A stretch of 64,000 bases of DNA from Lachnospiraceae bacterium (lineage in GTDB: Bacteria > Bacillota > Clostridia > Lachnospirales > Lachnospiraceae), in NCBI GenBank assembly GCA_910575565.1, contig CAJTFL010000004.1, forward strand, positions 186,001 to 250,000, in the 5' to 3' direction. Numbering within the stretch: position 1 is the first letter of the stretch; each line of letters opens with the position of its first letter. The notes under the pieces were generated by a model. It saw nothing but the letters and a program-made list of their open reading frames with translations, ran no database searches and was not told the DNA's origin. The translations under genes and the position numbers were made by a program. Of the stretch, positions 53,156 to 62,225 are shown piece by piece.

Positions 53156-53577
53156 ATGAACTGCCATATTGCTTATGCCGCCTTCCGGGATATCCCAGAC
53201 TGGATGGATTTTGTTTCCCTGATCATCGATGGCTTTCCCTGCTTTGACGCGGCAGAGCACCTAGAACGGCTTAAATGTGCCATTAGGCAAGGCCAAGCGC
53301 TGATTATGCGGGATAATGGGATTATCGCGGGAACTATGGCGTTTTCTCTCCTATCCGGGAGCATTGACTTTTTCGGCATACACCCTCAGTACCGTCAGCA
53401 CGGTATAGCCAAAATATTTCTTGATTTTCTGATGTGCGGCCCATTGGCTGGACGAAAAATCAGCATCACCATTTTCTTTTTTGCCCAGTAAAAAAGCACG
53501 CTTTCTTTTACGAAAACGTGCCTGAAGCTTACTTCTCTGAGACGAAAATGGGATATGAGCCGCGAAAGCTGCCTTAA
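53156..53577 (+). pseudogene. GNAT acetyltransferase remnant
   Basis: The ATG at 53156 reads a GNAT N-terminal half: IIDGFPCFDAAEHLERLK, IMRDNGIIAGTMAFS, IDFFGIHPQYRQHGIAKIFL (the last is the acetyl-CoA P-loop region Q/R-x-x-G-x-A). The frame ends at 53491. A second frame then reads HAFFYENVPEAYFSETKMGY to 53577, which may be the tail of the same or another gene. Interval 52920-53155 shows nothing recognisable. Confidence 0.55.
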
Positions 53578-53660
53578 CGGCTCCTCGGAAATGGTTTCCC
53601 GGCTGGCTGTGCCCGCGGCAGAAGGGATAATGTTTTTCGTCCCGATCCTGTGCCTGAAAA

Positions 53661-55508
53661 TTACCGGTTTAAAATCTCCATAAACTCTTCCCCGGTGATG
53701 GTTTCCCGCTCCAGCAGGTATTCCGACAGCTCCGTCAGCTTGGCCGCATGGGATTTTAAGATTTCCATTGCCTTATCGTACTGAGCCTTTACGATGGCAA
53801 CCACCTCATCATCCACCTGCTTTGCCGTCTCCGGCGAGCATACCATGGAGGTGTCGCCGCCTAAATACTGGTTATTCACCGTCTCCAATGCCACCATGCC
53901 AAACTGGCGGCTCATGCCGTAGCGCGTCACCATGGCCCTGGCAATCTTGGTGGCCTGCTCGATATCATTGGATGCCCCGGTGGTGATGGAATGGAACATA
54001 AACTCCTCCGCCGCCCGGCCTCCCGTAAAGGTTGCAATCTTATCCAGGGCCTCTTCCTGGCTCATCAGGTGGCGCTCCCCGGCCTCCACCTGCATGGTGT
54101 AGCCCATGGCCCCGGATGTTCTGGGAATAATGGTAATTTTATGGACAGGAGCGGAATGGCTCTGGCAGGCGGCCACTAGGGCATGGCCAATCTCGTGGTA
54201 CGCTACGATCCGCCTTTCCTGCTCCGATACGGAAGCATCCTTCCTCTGGTATCCGGCGATAACCACCTCCACGCTTTCTTCCAAATCCGACTGGTTTACC
54301 AGACTGCGCCCCATACGGACAGCCCGCAGCGCTCCCTCGTTAACGATATTGGCAAGCTCCGCGCCGCTGGCTCCGGAGGCAGCCCGGGCAATGGCATTGA
54401 AGTTTACGCTGTCTTCCAGCTTTACCGTCTTGCCGTGCACCTTTAAAATCGCTTCCCTGCCCTTTAAATCCGGCAGCTCTACCGGTATCCTCCGGTCAAA
54501 GCGCCCTGGGCGCAGCAGCGCCTGATCCAAAGATTCGGGACGGTTTGTCGCCGCCAGGATCACCACGCCCTTTTGGCCGTCGAAACCATCCATCTCCGTA
54601 AGAAGCTGGTTTAACGTCTGCTCCCGTTCATCATTGCCGCCGATGCCGCCGCCGTCCCGCTTCTTGCCTATCGTATCGATCTCATCAATGAACACGATGC
54701 AGGGAGCCTTTTCATTGGCCTGCTTAAACAAATCCCGCACCTTAGCCGCGCCCATCCCCACAAACATTTCCACGAATTCCGATCCGGAAATGGAGAAGAA
54801 GGGCACGCGGGCTTCCCCTGCCACGGCCTTTGCCAGAAGGGTTTTCCCCGTCCCGGGAGGTCCTACCAGCAAAGCGCCCTTGGGAAGGGTCGCGCCAATC
54901 TCCGCATATTTTTGGGGATTGTGGAGGAAATCCACAATCTCTTTTAACGCTTCCTTTGCCTCCTCCTGCCCGGCAACGTCCGCAAAGGTTTTTCCCGTTT
55001 CCTTTTCCGCATAAATCTTGGCATTGGATTTCCCGAAGGTCATCGCCGGGTTCCCCATATTGCCCAGTTTTTTCTGCATAATCCGCCCCAGTATCTGGCC
55101 GATAACGACAAACAGGATGATGGGCATGACCCACTGGACAAAAAACGTGGTAAGCGGGGATGCCTGGGTTGGGATCTCCTTGGAAAACAAAACCCCTGCA
55201 TCCCACAGGCGCTGGGTTAAATCCTGGTCTGGCCAGAGCCCGGTTTTATAGGCAGTGATCCCCCACTCTTTCTCCTCCCCTTCCTTCAGCAGGAATATCA
55301 GCTCCGTGTCGTTTTGGTATACCTGGGCCACTTTGCCCTCTTCCACATACTGGAGGAACTGGTTATATCCCACCTCCTTCACCGACCGCCCCATCATCGA
55401 CGGGAAAAGGAAGGTATTCAACAACAGCACAATCAACAGCACAATCCCATAATAATAGAGGAATGGCTTCCTTGGGTTTCGATCTGGATCCGTATTTTTT
55501 ACGCCCAT
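53661..55508 (-). CDS. ftsH: ATP-dependent zinc metalloprotease FtsH
   Basis: 615 residues: N-terminal membrane helix (about 15-37), extracytoplasmic domain, second helix (about 123-142), AAA+ domain with Walker A GPPGTGKT (216-223), Walker B IVFIDE (271-276) and arginine-finger region LLRPGRFDRR, then the protease domain with HEIGH (438-442). It forms a membrane-bound hexamer degrading misfolded membrane and regulatory proteins. The promoter at 55578-55606 is adjacent. Two-helix topology and length are normal. Confidence 0.97.
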   Translation of the reverse strand: MGVKNTDPDRNPRKPFLYYYGIVLLIVLLLNTFLFPSMMGRSVKEVGYNQFLQYVEEGKVAQVYQNDTELIFLLKEGEEKEWGITAYKTGLWPDQDLTQRLWDAGVLFSKEIPTQASPLTTFFVQWVMPIILFVVIGQILGRIMQKKLGNMGNPAMTFGKSNAKIYAEKETGKTFADVAGQEEAKEALKEIVDFLHNPQKYAEIGATLPKGALLVGPPGTGKTLLAKAVAGEARVPFFSISGSEFVEMFVGMGAAKVRDLFKQANEKAPCIVFIDEIDTIGKKRDGGGIGGNDEREQTLNQLLTEMDGFDGQKGVVILAATNRPESLDQALLRPGRFDRRIPVELPDLKGREAILKVHGKTVKLEDSVNFNAIARAASGASGAELANIVNEGALRAVRMGRSLVNQSDLEESVEVVIAGYQRKDASVSEQERRIVAYHEIGHALVAACQSHSAPVHKITIIPRTSGAMGYTMQVEAGERHLMSQEEALDKIATFTGGRAAEEFMFHSITTGASNDIEQATKIARAMVTRYGMSRQFGMVALETVNNQYLGGDTSMVCSPETAKQVDDEVVAIVKAQYDKAMEILKSHAAKLTELSEYLLERETITGEEFMEILNR

Positions 55509-55577
55509 TTTCGCTCTCCTTTTTCTAAGACATTTCCATTTTCTTTATTTTTGCAGACAAAGTATGTCAACATCTGT

Positions 55578-55606
55578 AGGATAATACAGTTTCCTTTTCT
55601 TGTCAA
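55578..55606 (-). promoter_or_regulatory. ftsH promoter
   Basis: TTGACA (55606-55601), 17-bp spacer, TATCCT (55583-55578) on the minus strand, about 70 bp upstream of ftsH. Confidence 0.75.
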
Positions 55607-55678
55607 TCATTAATTATAAATGTTTATTTACTTTTAATATTCATTGACTTTTTAAACAAAGTATGATACATATCTTTA

Positions 55679-55804
55679 TAAGCCGTTAACATGGCAATCA
55701 CTTGTGCATACACGCTTTTATAAGCCATTAGCATGGCAATCACTTGTGCATACACGCCTTCATGTGCCATTAACAAGCTAAAAGCCCGTGCAGACACGCA
55801 CAAA
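55679..55804. repeat. Three 42-bp tandem repeats upstream of the MarR gene
   Basis: Units start at 55679, 55721 and 55763; the first two are nearly identical (ATGGCAATCACTTGTGCATA core), the third is diverged. They lie between a possible -35 (TTGACT at 55644) and the MarR gene ribosome site, so copy number would alter the leader. They also create a long minus-strand frame that is not a credible gene. Confidence 0.8.
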
Positions 55805-55828
55805 TCCAAAAAGATAGGAGGATGCTTT

Positions 55829-56356
55829 ATGGGGCACACTTGCCCGAAAACTTGCCCGAAATCTGCAGCGACCGACGAAATTACCGTAAAAACCGGCGCT
55901 CAGTTTATCGATTTTACCTTCCATTTTTTCAATACGGCAAAGACCTTGTATCGCCACGAGAACCAGGTGCGAGCCAATTCCCTGGCCTTTCAGGCAATCC
56001 TGGAATTAAGCCAGCGACCTGCCGGTTCTCCCCCTGTTACCATGTCCGGCCTGGCCGATCTCCTTCGTATCCCCAAGCAGCAGCTAACGAAGCTGGTCAA
56101 TGATCTGGAGGAAAAGAAGCTGGTCACAAGAATCCACGATCAGGCAAACCGACGGAAGGTCTATATCTCCATCACCCCTTCCGGGCAGGAGCTTTTAAGC
56201 ACCCTCCATCAGGCTATGCTGGACAGCACCATCCAGGCGCTTTCCGTCTACACAAGGGATGAGCTTTCGGAAATGAGCCAGGCCTTTGAAACCATAAGCC
56301 GTCTGATGGAAAAATTTAACCCGGATATCCTTTTAATGCCACTAACAATGAAATGA
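55829..56356 (+). CDS. MarR-family transcriptional regulator
   Basis: 175 residues with a winged helix (VTMSGLADLLRIPKQQLTKLVNDLEEKKLVTRIHDQANRRKVYISITPSG, about 90-140). The ATG at 55829 has GGAGG 7 nt upstream; in-frame codons further upstream run through the tandem repeat. A Cys-rich start (HTCPKTCPKS) is unusual and could be redox- or metal-sensitive. It is 9 bp upstream of a MATE exporter, which it probably controls. Confidence 0.9.
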   Translation: MGHTCPKTCPKSAATDEITVKTGAQFIDFTFHFFNTAKTLYRHENQVRANSLAFQAILELSQRPAGSPPVTMSGLADLLRIPKQQLTKLVNDLEEKKLVTRIHDQANRRKVYISITPSGQELLSTLHQAMLDSTIQALSVYTRDELSEMSQAFETISRLMEKFNPDILLMPLTMK

Positions 56357-56365
56357 GGTTTTCCT

Positions 56366-57745
56366 ATGAATAATGTAACCCAATCTACAGAAAATAATCC
56401 TTTAGCTACCGCCCCTTTAGGACCTTTGATGGTGCAGCTGGCTGTTCCCACCGTGTTCGCCCAGATCGTAAACCTGCTTTATAATATGGTTGACCGGATC
56501 TACGTGGGGCGGATCCCGGAAACCGGAACCTACGCTCTGGCCGGCCTTGGCGTTTCTTTCCCCATCATCCTGCTGATCTCCGCCTTCGCCTCCTTGGTGG
56601 GCATGGGCGGTGCGCCCCAGGCGGGGATTGCCATGGGCAAGAAGGACAACCAGCGGGCTGAGGAAATTTTAGGGAACTCTGTCCTGTTTATCATCCTTCT
56701 CTCCTTTTGCCTTTGCGGAATCTTTTTCGCGGTAAAAGAGCCGATCCTGATGATGTTCGGGGCCAGTGAAACCACCCTGCCTTTCGCCAACCAATATCTG
56801 GGGATTTATCTGCTGGGCACGGTCTCGGTGCAGGTAGCCCTGGGTCTAAACCAGTTTATCTCCTGCCAGGGCTTTGCCAAAACCAGCATGATGACCGTGC
56901 TAATCGGCGCGGTTTCCAACATCATCCTGGATCCCATCTTTATCTACGGCTTCCGCATGGGGGTCAGCGGCGCTGCCCTGGCTACCATCATCAGCCAGTC
57001 CATTTCCGCCGTCTGGGTGCTTTTGTTCCTTATGGGAAAGAAAAGCTTGATCCGGATACGGCCAAAATACCTGCGGCTTGACCCGAAAATCCTCCTTCCG
57101 GTTTTGGCTTTGGGGATTTCCCCCTTTATCATGCAGTCTACGGAATGCTTAGTTCAGCTAACCTTTAACACCGGGATGCAGAAATACGGCAATGATTACT
57201 ACGTAGGGGCGATGACCATCCTGTTTTCCGTTACCCAGATGCTGTTCCTTCCCATCCAGGGGCTGGCCCAGGGGGCTACGCCGATTATCAGCTATAACTT
57301 CGGGGCAGGGAACGCAGGCCGTGTCCGCCGAACCTTTAAGCTGATGTTCATCGCCTCCGTGGCCTTTTCCTTCTGTGCCACCTCCATTATCCTGCTGTTC
57401 CCAAGGCCGTTTATCTCCCTGTTTTCCGGGGATCCGGAAATCATCCGGATCGGCTCCTACGGCATTCGGATCTACGCCTTCGGCTTCCTGATCTTTGGAG
57501 CACAATGCGCCTGCCAGCAGACCTTCCTGGCCTTAGGCCAGGCGAAAATCTCCATGTTCCTGGCACTGCTCAGGAAGGTGATTCTGCTGATTCCCCTGGC
57601 GCTCATCCTGCCCGCCATAGGAAACCTAGGCGTAAACGGCCTCTTTATCGCAGAGCCCATATCTGACGTGCTGGCTGTCCTCACCACCGTGACGATGTTT
57701 GCGTTAAACGTCAAAAAAATCCTGGCTCCCATTGAAAGCCATTGA
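56366..57745 (+). CDS. MATE-family efflux protein
   Basis: 459 residues, 12 helices, beginning PLGPLMVQLAVPTVFAQIVN with NMVDRIYVGRIPETGTYALA and the C-half ISPFIMQSTECLVQLTFNTG; LPIQGLAQGATPIISYNFGA is a typical MATE motif. It probably exports a toxic compound sensed by the MarR regulator with which it is co-transcribed. It is not closely similar to the other MATE protein at 10097-11467. Confidence 0.93.
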   Translation: MNNVTQSTENNPLATAPLGPLMVQLAVPTVFAQIVNLLYNMVDRIYVGRIPETGTYALAGLGVSFPIILLISAFASLVGMGGAPQAGIAMGKKDNQRAEEILGNSVLFIILLSFCLCGIFFAVKEPILMMFGASETTLPFANQYLGIYLLGTVSVQVALGLNQFISCQGFAKTSMMTVLIGAVSNIILDPIFIYGFRMGVSGAALATIISQSISAVWVLLFLMGKKSLIRIRPKYLRLDPKILLPVLALGISPFIMQSTECLVQLTFNTGMQKYGNDYYVGAMTILFSVTQMLFLPIQGLAQGATPIISYNFGAGNAGRVRRTFKLMFIASVAFSFCATSIILLFPRPFISLFSGDPEIIRIGSYGIRIYAFGFLIFGAQCACQQTFLALGQAKISMFLALLRKVILLIPLALILPAIGNLGVNGLFIAEPISDVLAVLTTVTMFALNVKKILAPIESH

Positions 57746-57813
57746 AAGGCTTGCTACCCCAACCCCTTAATCCCACATGGGGCGATACATGGTTGATCGT
57801 TGCAATTTTAATT

Positions 57814-57849
57814 CAAAGGGGCAACAACATTTTAAGTCGTCGCCCCTTG
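57814..57849 (+). terminator. Hairpin after the MATE gene
   Basis: AAGGGGC (57816-57822) pairs with GCCCCTT (57842-57848), extended imperfectly inward. No clear T-run, so termination strength is uncertain. Confidence 0.45.
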
Positions 57850-57883
57850 ATTACAAAACCCAAAACTACTGTCAAGTATAGCC

Positions 57884-58216
57884 TTAAATTGTTTCGAGCT
57901 TATCCTCTTTTGTTCGATTAGTTAAATAGATTTCTCTGTGACAATCTGATATGCGTTGCAGGCCGTTTTCTTTTGTAAATTTATCCATTTGCTCAAAAGA
58001 GAACGGTTCGTTGTCGTATGAGCCAATATGCAGAATTTCAACGCATTTTCCGTCATGTATCGTATCCAATGCAGCACATACCATTTCTGCTGTGATAAAA
58101 TCCGGCTGACATATCATAATGGTGTATTCCAAATTTTCTTTTATGAGTTTACCTGCAGCAGATTCCGTATCAATGAGAGTACCGTCAATGTCAAAAACGA
58201 TATGCTTATATTTCAT
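57884..58216 (-). pseudogene. Chimeric ORF: HAD N-terminus fused to GyrI-like C-terminus
   Basis: The first 30 or so residues (MKYKHIVFDIDGTLIDTESA) are the start of a HAD hydrolase with motif I DIDGT. From about residue 32 the sequence changes to the C-terminal half of a GyrI-like effector-binding protein (ICQPDFITAEMVCAALDT, CVEILHIGSYDNEPFSFEQM, REIYLTNRT). The frame stays open through the join. Both parents are incomplete, so this is a deletion fusion. AAAGGTGG is upstream of the ATG, and the gene overlaps the preceding acetyltransferase by 11 bp, so it is probably translated. Confidence 0.7.
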
Positions 58217-58808
58217 GTAGCCACCTTTCTCTGTCTGTATCAAAATAACGTATCACCCTGCATGGATTCCCTACTGCAACACAATTAGGCGGGATAGGGC
58301 GGTTTATAACACTTCCAGCCCCTATCACGCTGTTTTCTCCTATGGTAACTCCCGGCAGAAGAATACAGCCGCCACCAATCCAGACATTATTCTCTATCTC
58401 TATTGGACGTGCATAGGTTCTAAAAAATGTTGTCTGGCGTTCCCTCCAATCCGGCACAAGCCTTTCCTGTGGTAAAACAGGGTGTGAAGATGTATAAATC
58501 TGCACATTTGACGCAATCAAAACCCTGTCACCAATTCGGATAGTTTTGTTATCCACAAAGGTACAATTCATATTGATTATCACATCATTTCCCAAAAAAA
58601 TATTTTTTCCATAGTCGCAATAAAAAGGCGTGTCGATTGCCACATTTTCCCCCATTCCCCCAAACAACTCATGGAGAATGGCAGCCCTTTTCTCCGTATC
58701 TTCATAATCAGAAAAATAATATTCCCTTGTCAATTCCCTTGTGCGGGCAATCTGCTTTAATGTATCGCTATCCGCAGTTTCCAAAAAATCGCTTGCTTCG
58801 TAATACAC
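58206..58808 (-). CDS. Maltose/galactoside O-acetyltransferase-type LbH enzyme
   Basis: About 200 residues of left-handed beta-helix hexapeptide repeats, with the Maa/LacA features DTPFYCDYGKNIFLGNDVII, NVQIYTSSHPVLPQER (catalytic His in SSHP) and NNVWIGGGCILLPGVTIGEN. It transfers acetyl from acetyl-CoA to a sugar hydroxyl. The GTG at 58808 has GGAGG 6 nt upstream and gives the usual family length; the frame runs to 58997 but that would overlap the AraC gene. It lies 112 bp after the AraC-type gene. Confidence 0.85.
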   Translation of the reverse strand: MYYEASDFLETADSDTLKQIARTRELTREYYFSDYEDTEKRAAILHELFGGMGENVAIDTPFYCDYGKNIFLGNDVIINMNCTFVDNKTIRIGDRVLIASNVQIYTSSHPVLPQERLVPDWRERQTTFFRTYARPIEIENNVWIGGGCILLPGVTIGENSVIGAGSVINRPIPPNCVAVGNPCRVIRYFDTDRERWLHEI

Positions 58809-58920
58809 AATATCCCTCCCATAACGAAAACGGTTTTCCACAACGCCCGGAAATAGCTGATTTACTTTACAGGTATCATTATAATGCAAGATACGTAGGA
58901 AAAATATTTCATTTCTGCCC

Positions 58921-59397
58921 TTATCTATCACTATTCTGCCATTGCCTCCGATATTCTTTGGGTGAACAATGTGCATATTCCCGAAAAACTTTCCCAAAAT
59001 AACTGCTGCTCCCTAAACCGCAGTCATGGCCGATAACCGTAACAGATTCCTGCCCATTTGCTAACATCTGACAGGCGGCTTGCAGACGGTAAGCCTTTAT
59101 ATACTCTACAGGTGTCATGTGCAGGCAGTCATGAAATACTCTATAGCACTCTCTTTCGCTTAGGTATGCTGCCGCCGCAAGTTCCGGGATAGATATTTTT
59201 TCCCCGTAATGCTCATGAATGTATATCATCATCAGCTTTATTTTATCGTTGCTTTTGTTATGTTCTCCTTTCTTTTCACGCATAGGGCGGGATAGTTCAA
59301 ATAGCATTAACCATATTTCCGTTAGGGTTTCCCGTAGTTTTATTTCATACCCAAATTCATCGCTGGACAAATGATAACTGGGCTTTATCCAACTCAT
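58921..59397 (-). CDS. AraC-family regulator, N-terminally truncated
   Basis: 158 residues. The double helix-turn-helix is complete (IKLMMIYIHEHYGEKISIPE, YLSERECYRVFHDCLHMTPV, VTVIGHDCGLGSSSYFGKVF), but the N-terminal sensing domain of about 130 residues is absent; the remaining start merges with a GNAT fragment in another frame. It could still bind DNA without effector control. The acetyltransferase gene downstream may be its former target. Confidence 0.75.
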   Translation of the reverse strand: MSWIKPSYHLSSDEFGYEIKLRETLTEIWLMLFELSRPMREKKGEHNKSNDKIKLMMIYIHEHYGEKISIPELAAAAYLSERECYRVFHDCLHMTPVEYIKAYRLQAACQMLANGQESVTVIGHDCGLGSSSYFGKVFREYAHCSPKEYRRQWQNSDR

Positions 59398-59650
59398 ATA
59401 AAAACGTATTAATTAAAATTGGATTACCATTTTTATCATTTTTATATGATTGATTATCAAGCTTACTTATACGTTGAAATCCTAATCTTTCTAAAAGCCT
59501 CCATGATGATACATTCTGCACATCGCAATCTCCATAAATTACACTAATACCAACTGACTCAAATAGATAATGAACAAGTGCATTGCTTGCTTCTGTTGCA
59601 TAGCCTTGTCCGCAATATCTGGGATTAAAATCATAATCTATACAATATCT
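59357..59650 (-). pseudogene. GNAT acetyltransferase C-terminal fragment
   Basis: A frame without start reads DYDFNPRYCGQGYATEASNA, then VIYGDCDVQNVSSWRLLERL, GFQRISKL, the C-terminal half of a RimJ/RimL-type GNAT protein. It begins exactly where the first GyrI-like gene loses its own C-terminus (about 59648), showing a fusion junction, and overlaps the truncated AraC gene at the other end. Confidence 0.75.
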
Positions 59651-60077
59651 TCCCTGTCTGTGGACAAATAAAATCGTGGACTGCTCCCACTAATGGAATA
59701 CCATTATCTTCCAGATATTTTATTGCCGCTGAAAAAGCAGCATTATTTTCACATTCTATGTAAATATATTCGTAGCCAGGAATAATCCTTTTCGTCCAGC
59801 CATTGGGGGCTTCTGCGTCATCCCTACATTCTACTCCAGCAAGATAAAGTCCTTTGTTGAAATCTTCCCACGGATTAAATGAATGAGAGAAATCAGACAT
59901 AGCTCCCCATATGCCGCTTATATTTCCATTCTCATCTTTCTTAGCCAAATGCCGAACTTCTCCAAAATGAGAATTTGCATCAGCCCATAATCTTTGAATA
60001 AAACCCTCCCCGTCTAAAGTTGATCCTTCTTTTCCTATCACAACAAAAGACTCCTTTACGCACCTTTTAACTTTCAT
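59631..60077 (-). CDS. GyrI-like/effector-binding domain protein, copy 1
   Basis: 148 residues starting MKVKRCVKESFVVIGKEG, with GFIQRLWADANSHFGEV, FNKGLYLAGVEC and YEYIYIECENNAAFSAAI, a stand-alone GyrI-like (BmrR/AraC-type effector-binding) domain. GAGGAGG lies 5 nt before the ATG at 60077. The last residues (ILYRL) differ from copy 2 (NYMFFPIRKL) because the gene is cut at 59648 by fusion to a GNAT fragment. Members bind small molecules; no DNA-binding part is present. Confidence 0.75.
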   Translation of the reverse strand: MKVKRCVKESFVVIGKEGSTLDGEGFIQRLWADANSHFGEVRHLAKKDENGNISGIWGAMSDFSHSFNPWEDFNKGLYLAGVECRDDAEAPNGWTKRIIPGYEYIYIECENNAAFSAAIKYLEDNGIPLVGAVHDFICPQTGKILYRL

Positions 60078-60100
60078 AATTTCCTCCTCAAATTCCGATT
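59648..60100. repeat. 453-bp direct repeat, copy 1
   Basis: Same length and orientation as 63238-63690, with about ten base differences counted by eye (roughly 98% identical). It covers nearly all of the GyrI-like gene and its ribosome site. The region between the copies carries the XRE-ImmA-PIN module and a GNAT gene. Confidence 0.92.
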
Positions 60101-60591
60101 TGAACTTATATTCAAACACGAAACAGCAGTCTTAACCGTTTCTCTATGGCATTCCACTTCACGGGACGGCTCTAAATAATGATAAACTGTTCCAATTCCT
60201 TCCTGAAAAAAGTAACCACACATTTTTCAGGAAAGCTTTTAGCCAAAAAATTCATTGCCTGAATAATCGTATTTTTACCAGTGTCAAATTCGCATAGTAG
60301 GATATTTATTCTTCAATACCACATCTTTTACCTCTTGTTTACTTCCTAGTGATTTTCAAAATATACTGGCATGAAATTCAATATTCTTACAAGTCAGATT
60401 TTCACACATATGGGGCGAGGTGGTTTCTAAAAAACCTGCAGGATGTAATCTTCCCGAAGAATATTAACACCAAACTTTTATTTTGTTAATTTCGTACTCA
60501 TATTTTCGCATACAAATTTTCGCACAAAAAAGCATCGGTTTCCTGATGCTTCAATAAGTATTTGTATTGGAATTTTCTGTTTCCGTATTCA
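60101..60591. other. Intergenic stretch with hairpins and a possible ATPase scrap
   Basis: TTCCTGAAAAA (60200-60210) and TTTTTCAGGAA (60223-60233) form a hairpin. On the minus strand around 60240-60310 a short frame reads LCEFDTGKNTIIQAMNFLAK, like a decayed P-loop region, but this is too short to name. No supported gene. Confidence 0.4.
60525..60551 (-). terminator. Terminator of the XRE-ImmA-PIN operon
   Basis: On the minus strand AAGCATC pairs with GATGCTT around an 8-nt loop and is followed by TTTTTT, about 40 bp after the PIN-like gene stop. Confidence 0.82.
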
Positions 60592-61434
60592 CTAAAAAAT
60601 AATATGGACAGATGTATCCTGTACTAACTCTAAAAACATATCATTATCAACTACTTCCGTTACCAAAATCACCGAATGATCGCCCTGTGCTTTACTGTAG
60701 GTGATCTTACGAATATCCTTTCTATAATCCCCTAGATTCTCAATGCTTATTTTCTCTTCACGGAAAAGCTGGCAAAGAATAGCATCATTGCTCTTATACG
60801 AAACCGGTATGGGCATCCTTGAAGTAAATATTTCTCTTAAACTGGTCTCAGCTTTACGCTGGAACTCATAAGTATCACTATCTTGTGAATATATAGTCAG
60901 CACTTCTGTTTCCGGACAATACCAGGAAACCACTTCTGCCAAAATTGTGATAGAAACCTCTCCGGCATTCTTCTTTTTTATTCTACCCGAATATAACATC
61001 TGACCTGGAATCGGCCACTCGTCATAAAGCTTATTAAGCCAATCTTTATATGCATCCATGTCAAGCATATCTGCCTTTTCCACAAATCGACGCAAATAGC
61101 TTTTAATGCTTCCAATCTGATATGTTGAAGCAAGAACAATCTGATAAAGATTACCTTCCTCATAATTTGTAAGATTTGAATAATCTTCTTCTGCAATACT
61201 ATGTATTGGATATCCAAGTTCAATCAGCTTCTGCAAATAATTCGCTCTGCCTTCAGCATCATTGATTTCCACCAGCACCCATTCCGGAATAAGAACCAAA
61301 TCATAATCTTTCAAAATATCATCGGCCAGTATCCCTTTTGCCTCTAAGCCCTGCATAAATGAAATGGAGGATGTGTCTAAAAGGGCGATATGCTTTTTAT
61401 TGTCAATATTTGTAATTCTCGTTATTGTCATCAT
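60592..61434 (-). CDS. PIN-like domain protein, probable RNase toxin/effector of the module
   Basis: 280 residues. The N-terminus HIALLDTSSISFMQGLEAKG carries a PIN-type first Asp; VLIPEWVLVEINDAEGRANY gives a following Glu; AEVVSWYCPETEVLTIYSQD and further acidic residues (SQDSDTYEF) fit the rest of a PIN-like metal site. It starts by ATGA overlap with the ImmA gene stop, so the two are coupled. Together with XRE and ImmA/IrrE proteins it forms a three-gene unit typical of toxin-antitoxin or defence modules. RNA cleavage is inferred, not shown. Confidence 0.7.
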   Translation of the reverse strand: MMTITRITNIDNKKHIALLDTSSISFMQGLEAKGILADDILKDYDLVLIPEWVLVEINDAEGRANYLQKLIELGYPIHSIAEEDYSNLTNYEEGNLYQIVLASTYQIGSIKSYLRRFVEKADMLDMDAYKDWLNKLYDEWPIPGQMLYSGRIKKKNAGEVSITILAEVVSWYCPETEVLTIYSQDSDTYEFQRKAETSLREIFTSRMPIPVSYKSNDAILCQLFREEKISIENLGDYRKDIRKITYSKAQGDHSVILVTEVVDNDMFLELVQDTSVHIIF

Positions 61435-62213
61435 TCGCCCTTCCTTGTAATCATATAGATTTCTTTCATAATATTTATTAGAAATTCTTCATTATCTTTA
61501 TGGTAATTAATTTCTGGATTTGTGGCCTTGCTTCTTCTCATCCGTTCCTGCAAGAATGAGGTGTTAATTACATAAGATGGTTTTACCAGACTATCATCCA
61601 GGCCAAGTTTCTGAAATCTCTGCGGAATATCCTCAAATTCCAAGTCAAAAACTTCTTTAATTCTTTTCGCCAGTGTTTCATTTTCGCTCTGAACCGCATA
61701 TTCATAAAGAGAAACCAACACTGCTTTATAGGTCGTCTGAAATGCTGACATACAGTGAAATATTTTTGAAACAACATCCATCTCAGGAAGTCCTATAAAA
61801 TATCTGTCAACACCCTCCAAAAGCATACTTGCTGCAAAGCATTCAGCCTTTCGTTCCTCCATCATATTATCATTTTCAATAAAATGATCAAATGACACTT
61901 TATCAAAGATGAGATGATAGATTTCATGCCATGCTGCAAAATATTGATTTGCACGTGGCAGTGCTGTATTCAGGACAGGTATTATTTTCCCACTTTTTAC
62001 AAAAATTGCTCCACTCCAAAACTTGTCTTCAATGGGCATCTGAATCAAGCCAAATCCCCGTAAAATCAGCAAAGCAAGCTGAGGTCTTGATGCAACCTTC
62101 ATCATTGCAGGATTCATCTGCAATTTCATTGTCTGCCCCAACACTTCATCTCTAATTTCCTTATTCTTTTCTATAACTAAATCTATATTCGCAGCAGTTA
62201 TTAATTCACTCAT
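61431..62213 (-). CDS. ImmA/IrrE-family metallopeptidase
   Basis: 260 residues with the zinc motif HEIYH in NQYFAAWHEIYHLIFD and the third ligand region EERKAECFAASMLLEG, typical of ImmA/IrrE. Members cleave or regulate partner XRE repressors. It follows the XRE gene by 12 bp and overlaps the PIN-like gene. AAGGATGTG lies upstream of the ATG. It likely inactivates the XRE regulator in response to a stress or phage signal; that is inference from the family. Confidence 0.88.
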   Translation of the reverse strand: MSELITAANIDLVIEKNKEIRDEVLGQTMKLQMNPAMMKVASRPQLALLILRGFGLIQMPIEDKFWSGAIFVKSGKIIPVLNTALPRANQYFAAWHEIYHLIFDKVSFDHFIENDNMMEERKAECFAASMLLEGVDRYFIGLPEMDVVSKIFHCMSAFQTTYKAVLVSLYEYAVQSENETLAKRIKEVFDLEFEDIPQRFQKLGLDDSLVKPSYVINTSFLQERMRRSKATNPEINYHKDNEEFLINIMKEIYMITRKGE

Positions 62214-62225
62214 ATATGCACATCC

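Noticed and set aside
55624..55839. 71-codon minus-strand frame with repeated GVYAQVIAML-type peptide
   Set aside because: It is the translation of the 42-bp tandem repeat, lacks a ribosome site and overlaps the MarR gene start.
58206..58997. Longer start for the acetyltransferase
   Set aside because: It would overlap the AraC gene by 77 bp and exceed family length; GTG at 58808 with GGAGG fits better.
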